From positions 1 to 64,000 of the forward strand of contig JAZUGF010000006.1 in NCBI GenBank assembly GCA_045641065.1: 64,000 nt of DNA. Reading direction: 5' to 3'. The notes under the pieces are model-generated. The model saw only the letters and a program-made list of their open reading frames with translations, did not search any database and had not been told where the DNA came from. This document shows, in pieces, positions 55,144-63,758 of this stretch; the first letter of the stretch is position 1; every line of letters begins with the position of its first letter. Made by a program: the position numbers and the translations under genes. Source of the stretch: UBA1723 sp045641065 (GTDB lineage Bacteria; Bacteroidota; Bacteroidia; Bacteroidales; Paludibacteraceae).

Positions 55144-55499
55144 AATTAGTCCAAATTTAGTTCTTCTGCAAAGATAAGAAATTCAACGGGAAATGTGAAA
55201 TGCTGAAAGCGAAATATCATCCTTTCACACCTAGACTCAAAAATGGACATAAATCCATATTATATTCGCCACACTTCCGGAATCCGACACCAACGGCGTT
55301 GGAATCGGCTAACCTCACTTCGTGAAAAAGAACCTCTGGCCCTTCCTGCCGAGTACCTCAGTCCCCCTTTAGGGGATTAGGGGCTAACTAAAAAGCTCCC
55401 CGAGGGGAGCTTTAGAAATAAGATTGGAAACCTCTATTTTGATTATTCCATGATTATTAATGACAACAAATAATGTCTTTAGTGTGGAATTTTTGAAAA
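55144..55499. repeat. 356-bp gene-free region with A-type 3' repeat
   Basis: From about 55272 to 55423 it holds a repeat also found at about 60010-60160 and, in shorter form, 62289-62352. In it are GACACCAACGGCGTTGGAATC (itself nearly palindromic), CCTCTGGCCCTTCCT, CCCCTTTAGGGG and a terminator hairpin. It marks the junction between the housekeeping block and the immunity-like island. Confidence 0.7.
55392..55413. terminator. Terminator of the first immunity-like gene
   Basis: AAAGCTCCCC-GA-GGGGAGCTTT, a perfect 10-bp stem with T-runs, part of the A repeat. Confidence 0.75.
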
Positions 55500-56444
55500 T
55501 CAAATTGTCAAATTCTCACGTGTTCCGACACAAATTCCATCATATTTGTTATCATAATACAAAGATAGACCGTACACCTTATCCCAAGCACATTTAAGCA
55601 ACCAACCATAGCGAGTACCTGTCATGTTGAAATATAATTTTTGGAATTGTACAAGCGACTTAATTCTCTTTTCATCCATACTTTCCTTGTCAAACAAATC
55701 CGCGTCATCCCAGACTTCCTTTATCACATCATAGTTTAACAAGTAATACTTCAATAGGACTTTAGGATACTCAGACAAAAAAGTTTTCTCTTTTTCAAGA
55801 TACTTTTGATAGTTAGCTTTCTGTTCTGGAGTAATTTTCTGTTTAGAAATAAACGCATCAGCCTCTAAGACTACCCATTCTCCATCAATACCATTGATAT
55901 CTGTCTTAATCCATTTACACCAACCCTGATCAAAAAACATCTCACCAAATACCTCATCATCAACTCTGGCATAATCCTTCGTTAATACCATCCAATCTTT
56001 GAAAATTTTTGGAGTATCCTCTGATAGTATAACCGAGATACGATTTATAGGTGAAATAAATCCAGATAACCAACCATAGTTTCCTTTTCGATCTATGAAT
56101 AATTGTAAAGGATTAAAATATCCAAGTGCTGCAATAAGTTCAACAACATCAATTTTTAATTTATATGGCAAATTCAAATTTCTATTGAACTCTTCATAGT
56201 GTTCCTTAAAATACGACAAAAGAATTTCAGGGAATACTTTTCTTACATTTTGCAAATTTGCAAGATATGATTTATACGCATCTCGCTGTACATCAGTAAT
56301 CACACCCTCTTTATCGCACTGAACAACAAGATCTAATTGATAAGAATCATCAAACCAGATACCAAGAAAAATTTTCTTTGTCCATCCTTCTTTACATTCA
56401 TCGTACTCCAAATCCCCAAATACAGGGTCGTTAATCTGCTTCAT
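55500..56444 (-). CDS. Two-module immunity-like protein (DUF6985-like)
   Basis: 314 residues, no signal peptide. Two homologous modules of about 155 residues begin INDPVFGDLEYDECKEGW and VDDEVFGEMFFDQGWCKW; each ends with a Gly-Trp/Tyr strand (KGNYGWLSGF, GTRYGWLLKC). It is closely similar to the protein at 60167-61111 and shares the module with the two 455-residue proteins. From memory the module resembles DUF6985, often found beside polymorphic toxins; this is unverified. A structured B element lies 67 bp upstream. Confidence 0.72.
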   Translation of the reverse strand: MKQINDPVFGDLEYDECKEGWTKKIFLGIWFDDSYQLDLVVQCDKEGVITDVQRDAYKSYLANLQNVRKVFPEILLSYFKEHYEEFNRNLNLPYKLKIDVVELIAALGYFNPLQLFIDRKGNYGWLSGFISPINRISVILSEDTPKIFKDWMVLTKDYARVDDEVFGEMFFDQGWCKWIKTDINGIDGEWVVLEADAFISKQKITPEQKANYQKYLEKEKTFLSEYPKVLLKYYLLNYDVIKEVWDDADLFDKESMDEKRIKSLVQFQKLYFNMTGTRYGWLLKCAWDKVYGLSLYYDNKYDGICVGTRENLTI

Positions 56445-56510
56445 AAAATTATTGTTTGTTTTAATTAATTTCTTTTATTCGAGAACAATTCGCATCACTG
56501 CCACATCATC

Positions 56511-56674
56511 GGCCACAGTAGCCGAAAGGCTTCGCCATTTTCGGCAACAATGGCCTGTTAGGACAACCGTTGCCACGGTTGTGGAACACACGCCTAAATC
56601 CGAACCGTGGATACGGTTCACCTAATTAGGCCATGGTTGACACTAATGCCGTAAGGCATGTGGCTACCGTGGAC
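56511..56674. repeat. B element copy 1: multi-hairpin intergenic element
   Basis: An outer stem pairs 56511-56520 with 56665-56674. Inside are a hairpin 56521-56545, a long stem (56550-56562 with 56621-56634) enclosing two tetraloop hairpins (CAACCGT-TGCC-ACGGTTG and GAACCGT-GGAT-ACGGTTC), and ATGCC-GTAA-GGCAT. The second copy is at 58204-58376. No coding capacity. Confidence 0.8.
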
Positions 56675-56743
56675 GTGGGTGTTTTCGGTTTCAATGATAT
56701 TCATTTTCGTTGTATTAATTATAGATGCCAATAAAGCAAGATC

Positions 56744-58111
56744 TTAAATAAGAAGATCGTCTTGGAATACCAAATTAATCTTTTCATCTGTGAACTCAAA
56801 TGCATAGCCAGATTCATCATTAAGAGGACTCTCACAAAGCCAACCTATACGGCCATCATAGTCAGCATATAGTTCCGTAAATGTCAACCATGACATAACA
56901 CTATTTTCATTCACATTGTTTTTATTTAATTCTTCTGGAATGTCAACATACGAATTGAACTCTTTATAACAACGCATATAGTATTTTAAAAATTCCTTCT
57001 TAATATCATTCCAGAAAGTTGGTCTCATCTTCAGATACGTTTTGTATGCATTACGCATATTATCATTAAGTACTCTATCATCTTCTATACTTATTGAAAA
57101 CGGTAATGTCAAAAACTCATCTACTAACTTGACTATAATAAGTTTCTCAAATCCAACATAAGAAGTGAACATCAATCCCAAGACATCATCTTTCACCTTC
57201 TCCTTTTTGCTGTATTCTCGCAAGTCTTCCTCTCGCATTAAATAAGGCTTATCCTCTGAAAGAAGAACTCCGACATAGGAATCATCCCAATCTGTATAGC
57301 AAATCCAGCCATAATTTCCATTCCTATCAATAAACAGAGTCTTTGGTAAAACAGTCTTTACCAAAACTTTCTGTCCTGTTTTTAGCATAGCTTCAGCTGC
57401 CTCATCACTACCAACGTAAACACCCAACAATATCTTTGTGAATTCGTCAAAATAGTTCTGTTTCTTCTCCAAATACTGAGAGTATGCTTTCTGCTGAGCT
57501 TCAGTGATTCCCTCATCCACACTACCCTCCAACTCAATCTCCAAATTTTCAGGCTTGCCAAAGAATGAATTGATCTCCAAACCTTTCCATGATTTTTTGC
57601 CGTCATGCACTAGAAGACCGACAGTCGGATCGTTTAGTTTGTGAAGATTTTCAAGTTGAGTTCTTGAGATTACACGTGGTTCGTCTTCGGACAATAGGAC
57701 AGCCAAACCATTATCTACATCCCAACAACAACCAAAGGCATATCCGAAACTACCGTCTCTGCAAATAAAGAGGTACCACAATTCAGTTGCCATGAAGAGT
57801 TGTTTCTCCGTAACAACATCCTTATGAAAAGTTTCATCTATACCAGATACAGATTGCATAAAATATTCATTAATCCACTTGTAGTAATCCAAAAGCAAAT
57901 CAATCACAGAACTTTTATACTTATCCTCATTCTGCAAATAAGTCTTATAGGCTTCCCTTTGAACATCAAGAATACCTTCTTTATTGTCATCTTGAAAAAC
58001 AATTATCAAATTTCCATCTGAATTAAGGACAGGTGTATCCAAGCGTCTACCCCATACCCCATTATTGTACTTTAGAGAACCTAAAACCTCATCATTTATA
58101 ATATCATCCAT
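56744..58111 (-). CDS. Three-module immunity-like protein (DUF6985-like)
   Basis: 455 residues, soluble. Three modules begin INDEVLGSLKYNNGVWGRRL, LNDPTVGLLVHDGKKSWKGL and VKDDVLGLMFTSYVGFEKLI, each ending in a FGYAFGCCWD, YGWICYTDWD or IGWLCESPLN strand. Its closest relative is the 456-residue protein at 62354-63724. Upstream (93 bp) lies B element copy 2. Function as an immunity protein is an inference from module type, paralogy and context. Confidence 0.72.
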   Translation of the reverse strand: MDDIINDEVLGSLKYNNGVWGRRLDTPVLNSDGNLIIVFQDDNKEGILDVQREAYKTYLQNEDKYKSSVIDLLLDYYKWINEYFMQSVSGIDETFHKDVVTEKQLFMATELWYLFICRDGSFGYAFGCCWDVDNGLAVLLSEDEPRVISRTQLENLHKLNDPTVGLLVHDGKKSWKGLEINSFFGKPENLEIELEGSVDEGITEAQQKAYSQYLEKKQNYFDEFTKILLGVYVGSDEAAEAMLKTGQKVLVKTVLPKTLFIDRNGNYGWICYTDWDDSYVGVLLSEDKPYLMREEDLREYSKKEKVKDDVLGLMFTSYVGFEKLIIVKLVDEFLTLPFSISIEDDRVLNDNMRNAYKTYLKMRPTFWNDIKKEFLKYYMRCYKEFNSYVDIPEELNKNNVNENSVMSWLTFTELYADYDGRIGWLCESPLNDESGYAFEFTDEKINLVFQDDLLI

Positions 58112-58203
58112 AATAAATTGGTATTTGTTTGTTTTTTAATAAAATAAAATTCGTTTTTTGACTCGACACCTACATTCTCCAATGAATCTCAACATCCTAA
58201 ATC

Positions 58204-58376
58204 GGCCACAGTAGCCGAAAGGCTCCGCCATTTTCGGCAACAATGGCCTGTTAGGACAACCGTTGCCACGGTTGTGGAACACACGTTTGAAACAACCCTC
58301 TCCGAACCGTGGATACGGTTCACCTAATTAGGCCATGGTTGACACTAATGCCGTAAGGCATGTGTCTACCGTGGAC
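58204..58376. repeat. B element copy 2
   Basis: Same hairpins as copy 1. Differences fall mainly in a linker (nine bases longer) and a loop: TTC becomes TCC in the first hairpin loop, leaving its stem intact. It lies between the ATPase-nuclease stop and the three-module gene. Confidence 0.8.
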
Positions 58377-58395
58377 GAATAAATGGTGTCGGTAT

Positions 58396-59946
58396 TTATA
58401 AATTCTCCACCTTCCACTCTGTCAAATTTCTCTCCTTCGTGCTGAAATTTGCACCAATCTTCACAATCTTCTTGTCTTGAGAAGATATTTTTTCCGCATA
58501 ACGTTTTTCATCTATCTGAGCCAAAGCGACTTCTGCAGACTCGTCACGTTTGCATTCAATGATGTAGACGCAATTGCTTGTTTCAAAGAAAACATCAATG
58601 CGTCCGTTCAACACAGGACGTTCCACTGTCACATTGTATCCAGTTGCTCGGATCATTAGAAAAAGCAGATTGCGGAAGTTTGACTCTATAAGTTTGACCT
58701 TATTGCTTTCAAATGGAACCTCACTAATTATCAGTTGCATCTGAGTCATAAACGAATCAACGTCGTCGTTACGAATATGCTGTTTCAGTGTATAAATATC
58801 TGTATCCCATTCGTTCATGGATTTTCCGGCAAACTCAATCGCTAGATAGCGGACAAAACCGTCGGCAACCTCCTCATTGGGGAATCCCAACTTGTAGATT
58901 TCATCTTCGTAACTCTTGATTGTCAAATATCCACTTTGATAAAGTGCGGCGATAATATTGTCCTCTCCATTGCCAAACGACGCCATACCTTCCGCAGTCG
59001 ACACAATCTCTTTATTGAAAGTAGTTAAATCATAACTTTGCTTTTTTAAGATCTTGGCCAAATAAGTCGGAGTGCCAGTAGCAAACCAATAGTTAGATAG
59101 TTTTCTGCTGGCTAATGAATTCAAAAGACTGAACGGATTATAAATATCAATTGATTTCTCAGAAAAATGATAGCCATCATATTTATTTTTGAGCAATCCA
59201 TACATCTCATCCGCACCGACATTCTCTTCCTCTGCGAAATCTTTAATCTCGGCATCAAAATATGTGTGGAGCTCATTTTCTGAGATTCCACATATAGACG
59301 CATATTTCTTGTTCGTGGAGATATCCTGCAGATTATTTGCCGCGCTGAAGATTCCCAACTTTCCATAACGAGTGACGCCAGTCAGGAATGTGAATTTGAT
59401 GTATCTGTCGGAATTCTTAAATACCCCATACAAACTTTGCAGTATAGAGCGATTGAAATCTTGAATTTCAGTATCTCCAATGGTATCAGTCAATGGTTTG
59501 TCATACTCGTCGACAAGAACAACAACTTTTTTACCAGTTTTCTCGTATGCACGTTGTATAACACCTTGAAAACGAGAGCCCAATGTCACTTCACTTTGAT
59601 TACGTCCATACTTACTTTCACATCCTTCCAAAAATAGATTCACTACACTATCAAGCTCATTTTTTTCAAGATATTTGTTTCCTGAAAAATCAAAGTGAAA
59701 AACAGGATATTCAATCCATTCCGTTTCCAGAGAATCGATAGCGAGGCCTTTGAAAAGATCCCTTTTACCAAGGAAATAAGCCTCCAAGGTTGTGGTAAGC
59801 AGACTTTTGCCGAAACGACGCGGGCGGCTCAAGAAATAATATTCTCCCGAGGAAACTAATTTATATACCAGATCAGTTTTGTCCACATAGACATAACCGC
59901 CTTCAATTATCTTTTCAAATGTCTGAATACCTATTGGAAATTTCAT
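58396..59946 (-). CDS. AAA-ATPase_like / PD-(D/E)XK (DUF1703) protein
   Basis: 516 residues from ATG 59946 (MKFPIGIQTFEKI). N-terminal ATPase: FLSRPRRFGKSLLTTTLEA (Walker A, about 36-54), KVVVLVDEYDKPL (Walker B), FTFLTGVTRYGK. C-terminal nuclease-type domain: GRIDVFFETSNCVYIIECK, with D and ExK visible. A very common Bacteroidetes gene often scattered in repeats; function unknown. A TATCTTTG box lies upstream. Confidence 0.88.
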   Translation of the reverse strand: MKFPIGIQTFEKIIEGGYVYVDKTDLVYKLVSSGEYYFLSRPRRFGKSLLTTTLEAYFLGKRDLFKGLAIDSLETEWIEYPVFHFDFSGNKYLEKNELDSVVNLFLEGCESKYGRNQSEVTLGSRFQGVIQRAYEKTGKKVVVLVDEYDKPLTDTIGDTEIQDFNRSILQSLYGVFKNSDRYIKFTFLTGVTRYGKLGIFSAANNLQDISTNKKYASICGISENELHTYFDAEIKDFAEEENVGADEMYGLLKNKYDGYHFSEKSIDIYNPFSLLNSLASRKLSNYWFATGTPTYLAKILKKQSYDLTTFNKEIVSTAEGMASFGNGEDNIIAALYQSGYLTIKSYEDEIYKLGFPNEEVADGFVRYLAIEFAGKSMNEWDTDIYTLKQHIRNDDVDSFMTQMQLIISEVPFESNKVKLIESNFRNLLFLMIRATGYNVTVERPVLNGRIDVFFETSNCVYIIECKRDESAEVALAQIDEKRYAEKISSQDKKIVKIGANFSTKERNLTEWKVENL

Positions 59947-60166
59947 AATCACGTTTTTATGGAATTTTCGCAAAGATAATGAAAATCTTGCGATTATAGA
60001 ATCACAATGTCCGAATCCGACACCTCGAATCCGACACCAACGCCGTTGGAATCGACTAACCCTGGTTTCGTGAAAAAGGACCTCTGGCCCTTCCTTCCGA
60101 GTACCTCAGTTCCCCCTTTAGGGGGTTAGGGGGCTGACTAAAAAAGCTCCACAAGGGGAGCGTTTA
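59947..60166. repeat. A-type 3' repeat, second copy
   Basis: CCGACACCAACGCCGTTGG, CCTCTGGCCCTTCCTTCCG and GCTCC-ACAA-GGGGAGC match the region at 55272-55423. It directly follows the stop of the second two-module gene. Confidence 0.72.
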
Positions 60167-61111
60167 TTAGATAACTAATACATCCTGTGGACCTATACAG
60201 ATTCCTTTATATCTCTTGTCAAAATAAATAGCCAAACCATAAACACTATCCCATGCACATTCACACAACCATCCGTAACGTCTACCTCTGTCATCAAAAT
60301 ATAACTTTTTGAATTGCACTAGATCTTTAATGGATTTTTCATCCATGCTTTCTTTGTCAAACAAATCTGCATTATCCCAGATTTCTGTTATAACTTTATA
60401 GTTTTTTTTGTAATATTCCAACAATACCTTTGGATACTCAACGAAAAAAGATTTCTCATTCTGAAGATACTCTTGATAGTTTGCCTTTTGTTCTGGAGTT
60501 ATTTCGTCATCATTGAACATTGCTTCAGCTTCTAGTAGAACCCATTCTCCAGCAATACCATTGATATCAGTCTTAATCCATTTACACCAACCCTGGTCAA
60601 AGAACATCTCACCAAATACCTCATCATCAATTCTGGCATAATCCAACTTTAAAACATTCCAATCTTTGAAAATTTTTGGAGCACCATCAGATAAGATAAC
60701 GGATAAACAACACCTCTCAGAAATAAAATCTGTTAACCAGCCATAGTTTCCTTTACAATCAATAAATAATTGTCTTACATCAAAATAGGACAGTGTTTCT
60801 TTTGAATTAACCACCTCAAAATTCAATTCTTCTGGTAGATTAAAATTTCTATCGAATTCCTCATAGTGATCCTTAAAATACGATAAAAGAACTTCACGAA
60901 ATTCACTTTTTACATTTTGCAAATCTTCAAGATATGATTTATACGCATCTCGCTGTACATCAGTAATCTCTCCTTCTTTATCGCTCTGAACAACAAGATC
61001 TAATTGATAATCATCACCAAACCATATTCCAAGAGGAATTCTCTTGGTCCATGCTTTACTACTCTCATCGTACTCCAAATCCCCAAATACAGGGTCGTTA
61101 ATCTGCTTCAT
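60167..61111 (-). CDS. Two-module immunity-like protein, paralog
   Basis: 314 residues, near-duplicate of the protein at 55500-56444 and equal in length: INDPVFGDLEYDESSKAW, then DDEVFGEMFFDQGWCKWIKT. Divergence is scattered, greatest around residues 95-135 and near the C-terminus, as expected for duplicated specificity variants. Instead of a B element, its upstream flank has three unrelated hairpins (61184-61281). Confidence 0.72.
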   Translation of the reverse strand: MKQINDPVFGDLEYDESSKAWTKRIPLGIWFGDDYQLDLVVQSDKEGEITDVQRDAYKSYLEDLQNVKSEFREVLLSYFKDHYEEFDRNFNLPEELNFEVVNSKETLSYFDVRQLFIDCKGNYGWLTDFISERCCLSVILSDGAPKIFKDWNVLKLDYARIDDEVFGEMFFDQGWCKWIKTDINGIAGEWVLLEAEAMFNDDEITPEQKANYQEYLQNEKSFFVEYPKVLLEYYKKNYKVITEIWDNADLFDKESMDEKSIKDLVQFKKLYFDDRGRRYGWLCECAWDSVYGLAIYFDKRYKGICIGPQDVLVI

Positions 61112-61183
61112 AGTTTTTTTAATTCGTAATGCGTAATTCGTAATTCGTAATTGTCGGAAAAACCAATCTGCAGTGGAAATCCC

Positions 61184-61281
61184 AACGGTTTTCTATGTTA
61201 ATGTTTTTCACCGTTAGGGTGTTTTCCAAACACAACATGTTGTGGTGTTTTCCAAGCGATTGATTTTTCATATTAATCGCT
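61184..61281. promoter_or_regulatory. Three-hairpin leader of the second two-module gene
   Basis: AACGGT ... ACCGTT (61184-61215), the 14-bp palindrome CACAACATGTTGTG (61231-61244) and AGCGATT ... AATCGCT (61255-61281), with GTGTTTTCCAA repeated between them. 73 bp upstream of the gene. Confidence 0.5.
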
Positions 61282-61408
61282 GTTTTCTGTTTTAATTCTT
61301 AATCATTATCTTGTTTCATTGATTTCAAACGCAAAGATATAATTGAATTTTAAATCACCAAAATATTTTATGTTAAAATTACATAAAATATTTCATAATA
61401 CTGGGAAA

Positions 61409-61918
61409 TCACATCCACTCATCATCTTTCAATAGCGTACCATAGTCATGCCAAGGCAACCACACTCCATCCTTCTTATGAAAAACGATTCTAGGACATT
61501 CAAACGGGAAATCCTTAAAAGGTTTACGTACCTCATAGATATCTGTTATATCTTTTTCTGGAACATAGGAATAATAATAGCGGTAACATTTGTCATTATA
61601 ATCTATGAACGGAGTAATACCAGCCGCTTCTCCGTCTTCTTCTATGTCGAACATAATATAAATTTCACCGGTATTTTCTTTATATTCACCGACTCTAGCA
61701 CGAAGTCCTTTATACATAGCATAATTTCCATCAACCATATATGCCGAATCAATTTCGTCAAAATCAAACTTACGAAAATAACACTTGTCTTTTGCATCAT
61801 ACTTGAAGCCCATATCCTTTAACTCAGGAGCGAACCCAATAATAGTATCTTTCCAAATCAGAAACTCTCTATTGTCTATTCTTACGATTTCGTCAAAATG
61901 ACCTCTAAATATCCTCAT
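61409..61918 (-). CDS. Small immunity-like protein, 169 aa
   Basis: Soluble, acidic and rich in Tyr, Phe and Asp (FKYDAKDKCYFRKFDFDEID), with a closing DGVWLPWHDYGTLLKDDEWM. It has no recognised domain. Its ATG overlaps the 3' end of a truncated frame by 14 bp, the coupling expected for a toxin C-terminus followed by its immunity gene. The upstream partner is broken. Confidence 0.62.
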   Translation of the reverse strand: MRIFRGHFDEIVRIDNREFLIWKDTIIGFAPELKDMGFKYDAKDKCYFRKFDFDEIDSAYMVDGNYAMYKGLRARVGEYKENTGEIYIMFDIEEDGEAAGITPFIDYNDKCYRYYYSYVPEKDITDIYEVRKPFKDFPFECPRIVFHKKDGVWLPWHDYGTLLKDDEWM

Positions 61919-62141
61919 GCTCTAGTTTCTCCTTTAAAACAAATTGTTTAACTTTTTTCCCGTTGATTTTTCTTTCAACACTGTATCCAACGATCACTTC
62001 ATTTCCTTCCAAATCTATACGAACAATGACTGCTTTATTAATTGGCTGTGGAGGTTTAGCTACAACTTCAGGCGTACCTAAACGTTTTGTATTTCCATTA
62101 TCATCTTCTTCAGTGGGTGGAACAATCGTCGCCGATAAACG
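61905..62141 (-). pseudogene. 3' remnant of a lost gene, possibly a toxin C-terminus
   Basis: 78 sense codons open from a TAA at 62142-62144 to TAG at 61905-61907, without an ATG. The peptide includes TPEVVAKPPQPINKAVIVRI and ends KKVKQFVLKEKLEHEDI. Its 5' end abuts an 18-bp sequence also found beside B element copy 1 (56685-56702), suggesting a recombination join. The product is unidentified. Confidence 0.55.
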
Positions 62142-62353
62142 TTATCGGTTTCAATGATATTCGTTTTCAATTGCAAATATATAAATCAAATTTGAATCCA
62201 CAAATATTTTGTGTTTGTTTTACATATTAATTTAACAAAATTTAAGACGGGGCATGCCCTGTCTCTAAACGGCGCTAGATATACATAGTTCCCCCTTTAG
62301 GGGGTTAGGGGGCTGACTAAAAAAGCTCCACAAGGGGAGCTTTTGAAATAAGA
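62142..62353. repeat. Repeat-rich junction: shared 18-mer, REP-like palindrome, short A repeat
   Basis: 62145-62162 is TCGGTTTCAATGATATTC, shared with 56685-56702. 62244-62264 is the GACGGGGCATGCCC palindrome. 62289-62352 is the short A repeat with GCTCC-ACAA-GGGGAGC, ending at the next gene's stop. Confidence 0.7.
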
Positions 62354-63724
62354 TCAAAGAAGATCAAGCTGTGAGACAAGTTCAAGATTGCCATTGTCAA
62401 ATGTAAATGCGAGGCCATCATCCCATCCAATAGGAGAATCAAATTCCCAACCAATATGACCGAGAAAATTTATATACAAGTTCTTAAATGTCACAATAGA
62501 CATGATACCATCCTCCGTAACATTTTCTTTGTTCAATTCCTCCGGAATTTCCAGATTCCTTTCAAACTCCTCGTAATCTTCCAAATAATAAGAAAGCAAT
62601 TGCGTTTTTATATCACTCCAAAATGTAGGCTTCATTTTAAGATAAGTCAAATAAGCATTTTTCATCTTTTCTGTAACCAAAAAATCATTGCCAACACTTA
62701 TAACCAAAGGAAGTGTAAGTATTTCATTTACTAACTTTACAATCACAGTTCCTTCAAAACCTATATCTGAAATAAACAGCCATCCCATTAGATCATCCTT
62801 AATCTTCTCTTCTTTACTAAATTCACGAAGATCACGCTCTGACATCAAGTAAAGTTTATCATCAGAAAGAAGAACACCAATATAAGAATCATCCCACTCT
62901 GTGTAGCAAATCCAACCATAGTTACCATCTCTGTCAATAAACAAAGTTTTAGGTAATACAGACTTTATAAAAATCTTTTGTCCTGTCTGGAGCATTGCAT
63001 CTGCCTTTTCGTCACTACCAACAAAGACACCCAACATCATTTTGGTTAGTTCGTCAAAATAGTTTTGCTTCCTCTCCAAATACTGTGAGTATGCTTTCTG
63101 CAGAACGGAAGTAATACCTTCATCTACTCCTCCTTCAAACTCAATTTCCAAGTTTTCCATCACTCCGAAAAACTTATTTCGCTCCAAACCTTTCCATGAT
63201 TTTTTGCCATCATGCACAAGAAGCCCGACAGTAGGATCGTTTAGTTTGTGAAGATTCTCTAGTTGAATTCTGGAAATCACACGTGGTTCTGTTTCTGACA
63301 AAAGGACAGCAATACCATTTTCTTTGTCCCAACAGCATCCAAAAACGTATCCGAAACTTCCGTCTCTGCAAATGAAGAGATACCATAAAGCTACAGCGCC
63401 ATTATAAAGTTCTTTATCTGTAATAACATCTTTATGACAACTTTCTGGCAACCCAGATACGGTGCGTGCAATGACCTCGTAGTTCCATTTGTAGTAATCC
63501 AAGAGCAGATCCGTCACACAGTTTTTATACTTATCCTCATTCTGCAAATAAGTCTTATAGGCTTCTCTTTGAACGTCAAGAATTCCTTCTTTGTTTGGAT
63601 CTTGAACTTTAAGTATTAAATTACCATCCGAATTAAGAACAGGATAATCTAAACGTCTACCCCAATTATTACTTTTAAGGTACTTTAATTCTCCTAAAAC
63701 CTCGTCATTTATAATGTCTTCCAT
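62354..63724 (-). CDS. Three-module immunity-like protein, paralog
   Basis: 456 residues, paralog of the protein at 56744-58111 over its whole length: INDEVLGELKYLKSNNWGRR, LNDPTVGLLVHDGKKSWKGL (this middle segment is identical), KDDLMGWLFISDIGFEGTV. The first and third modules have diverged more than the middle one. It has the A repeat downstream but no B element upstream. Confidence 0.72.
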   Translation of the reverse strand: MEDIINDEVLGELKYLKSNNWGRRLDYPVLNSDGNLILKVQDPNKEGILDVQREAYKTYLQNEDKYKNCVTDLLLDYYKWNYEVIARTVSGLPESCHKDVITDKELYNGAVALWYLFICRDGSFGYVFGCCWDKENGIAVLLSETEPRVISRIQLENLHKLNDPTVGLLVHDGKKSWKGLERNKFFGVMENLEIEFEGGVDEGITSVLQKAYSQYLERKQNYFDELTKMMLGVFVGSDEKADAMLQTGQKIFIKSVLPKTLFIDRDGNYGWICYTEWDDSYIGVLLSDDKLYLMSERDLREFSKEEKIKDDLMGWLFISDIGFEGTVIVKLVNEILTLPLVISVGNDFLVTEKMKNAYLTYLKMKPTFWSDIKTQLLSYYLEDYEEFERNLEIPEELNKENVTEDGIMSIVTFKNLYINFLGHIGWEFDSPIGWDDGLAFTFDNGNLELVSQLDLL

Positions 63725-63758
63725 TGTGATTTAAGTATTTTTGTTAATTAATTACGAA

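Noticed and set aside
56511..56674. Integron attC site
   Set aside because: The element is palindromic, but the paired core boxes of attC (RYYYAAC and GTTRRRY) are not both present, and no integrase is in the window.
61963..62157. Plus-strand 64-residue frame
   Set aside because: It is antisense to the truncated 78-codon frame that overlaps the next gene in a coupled arrangement, and has no supporting features.
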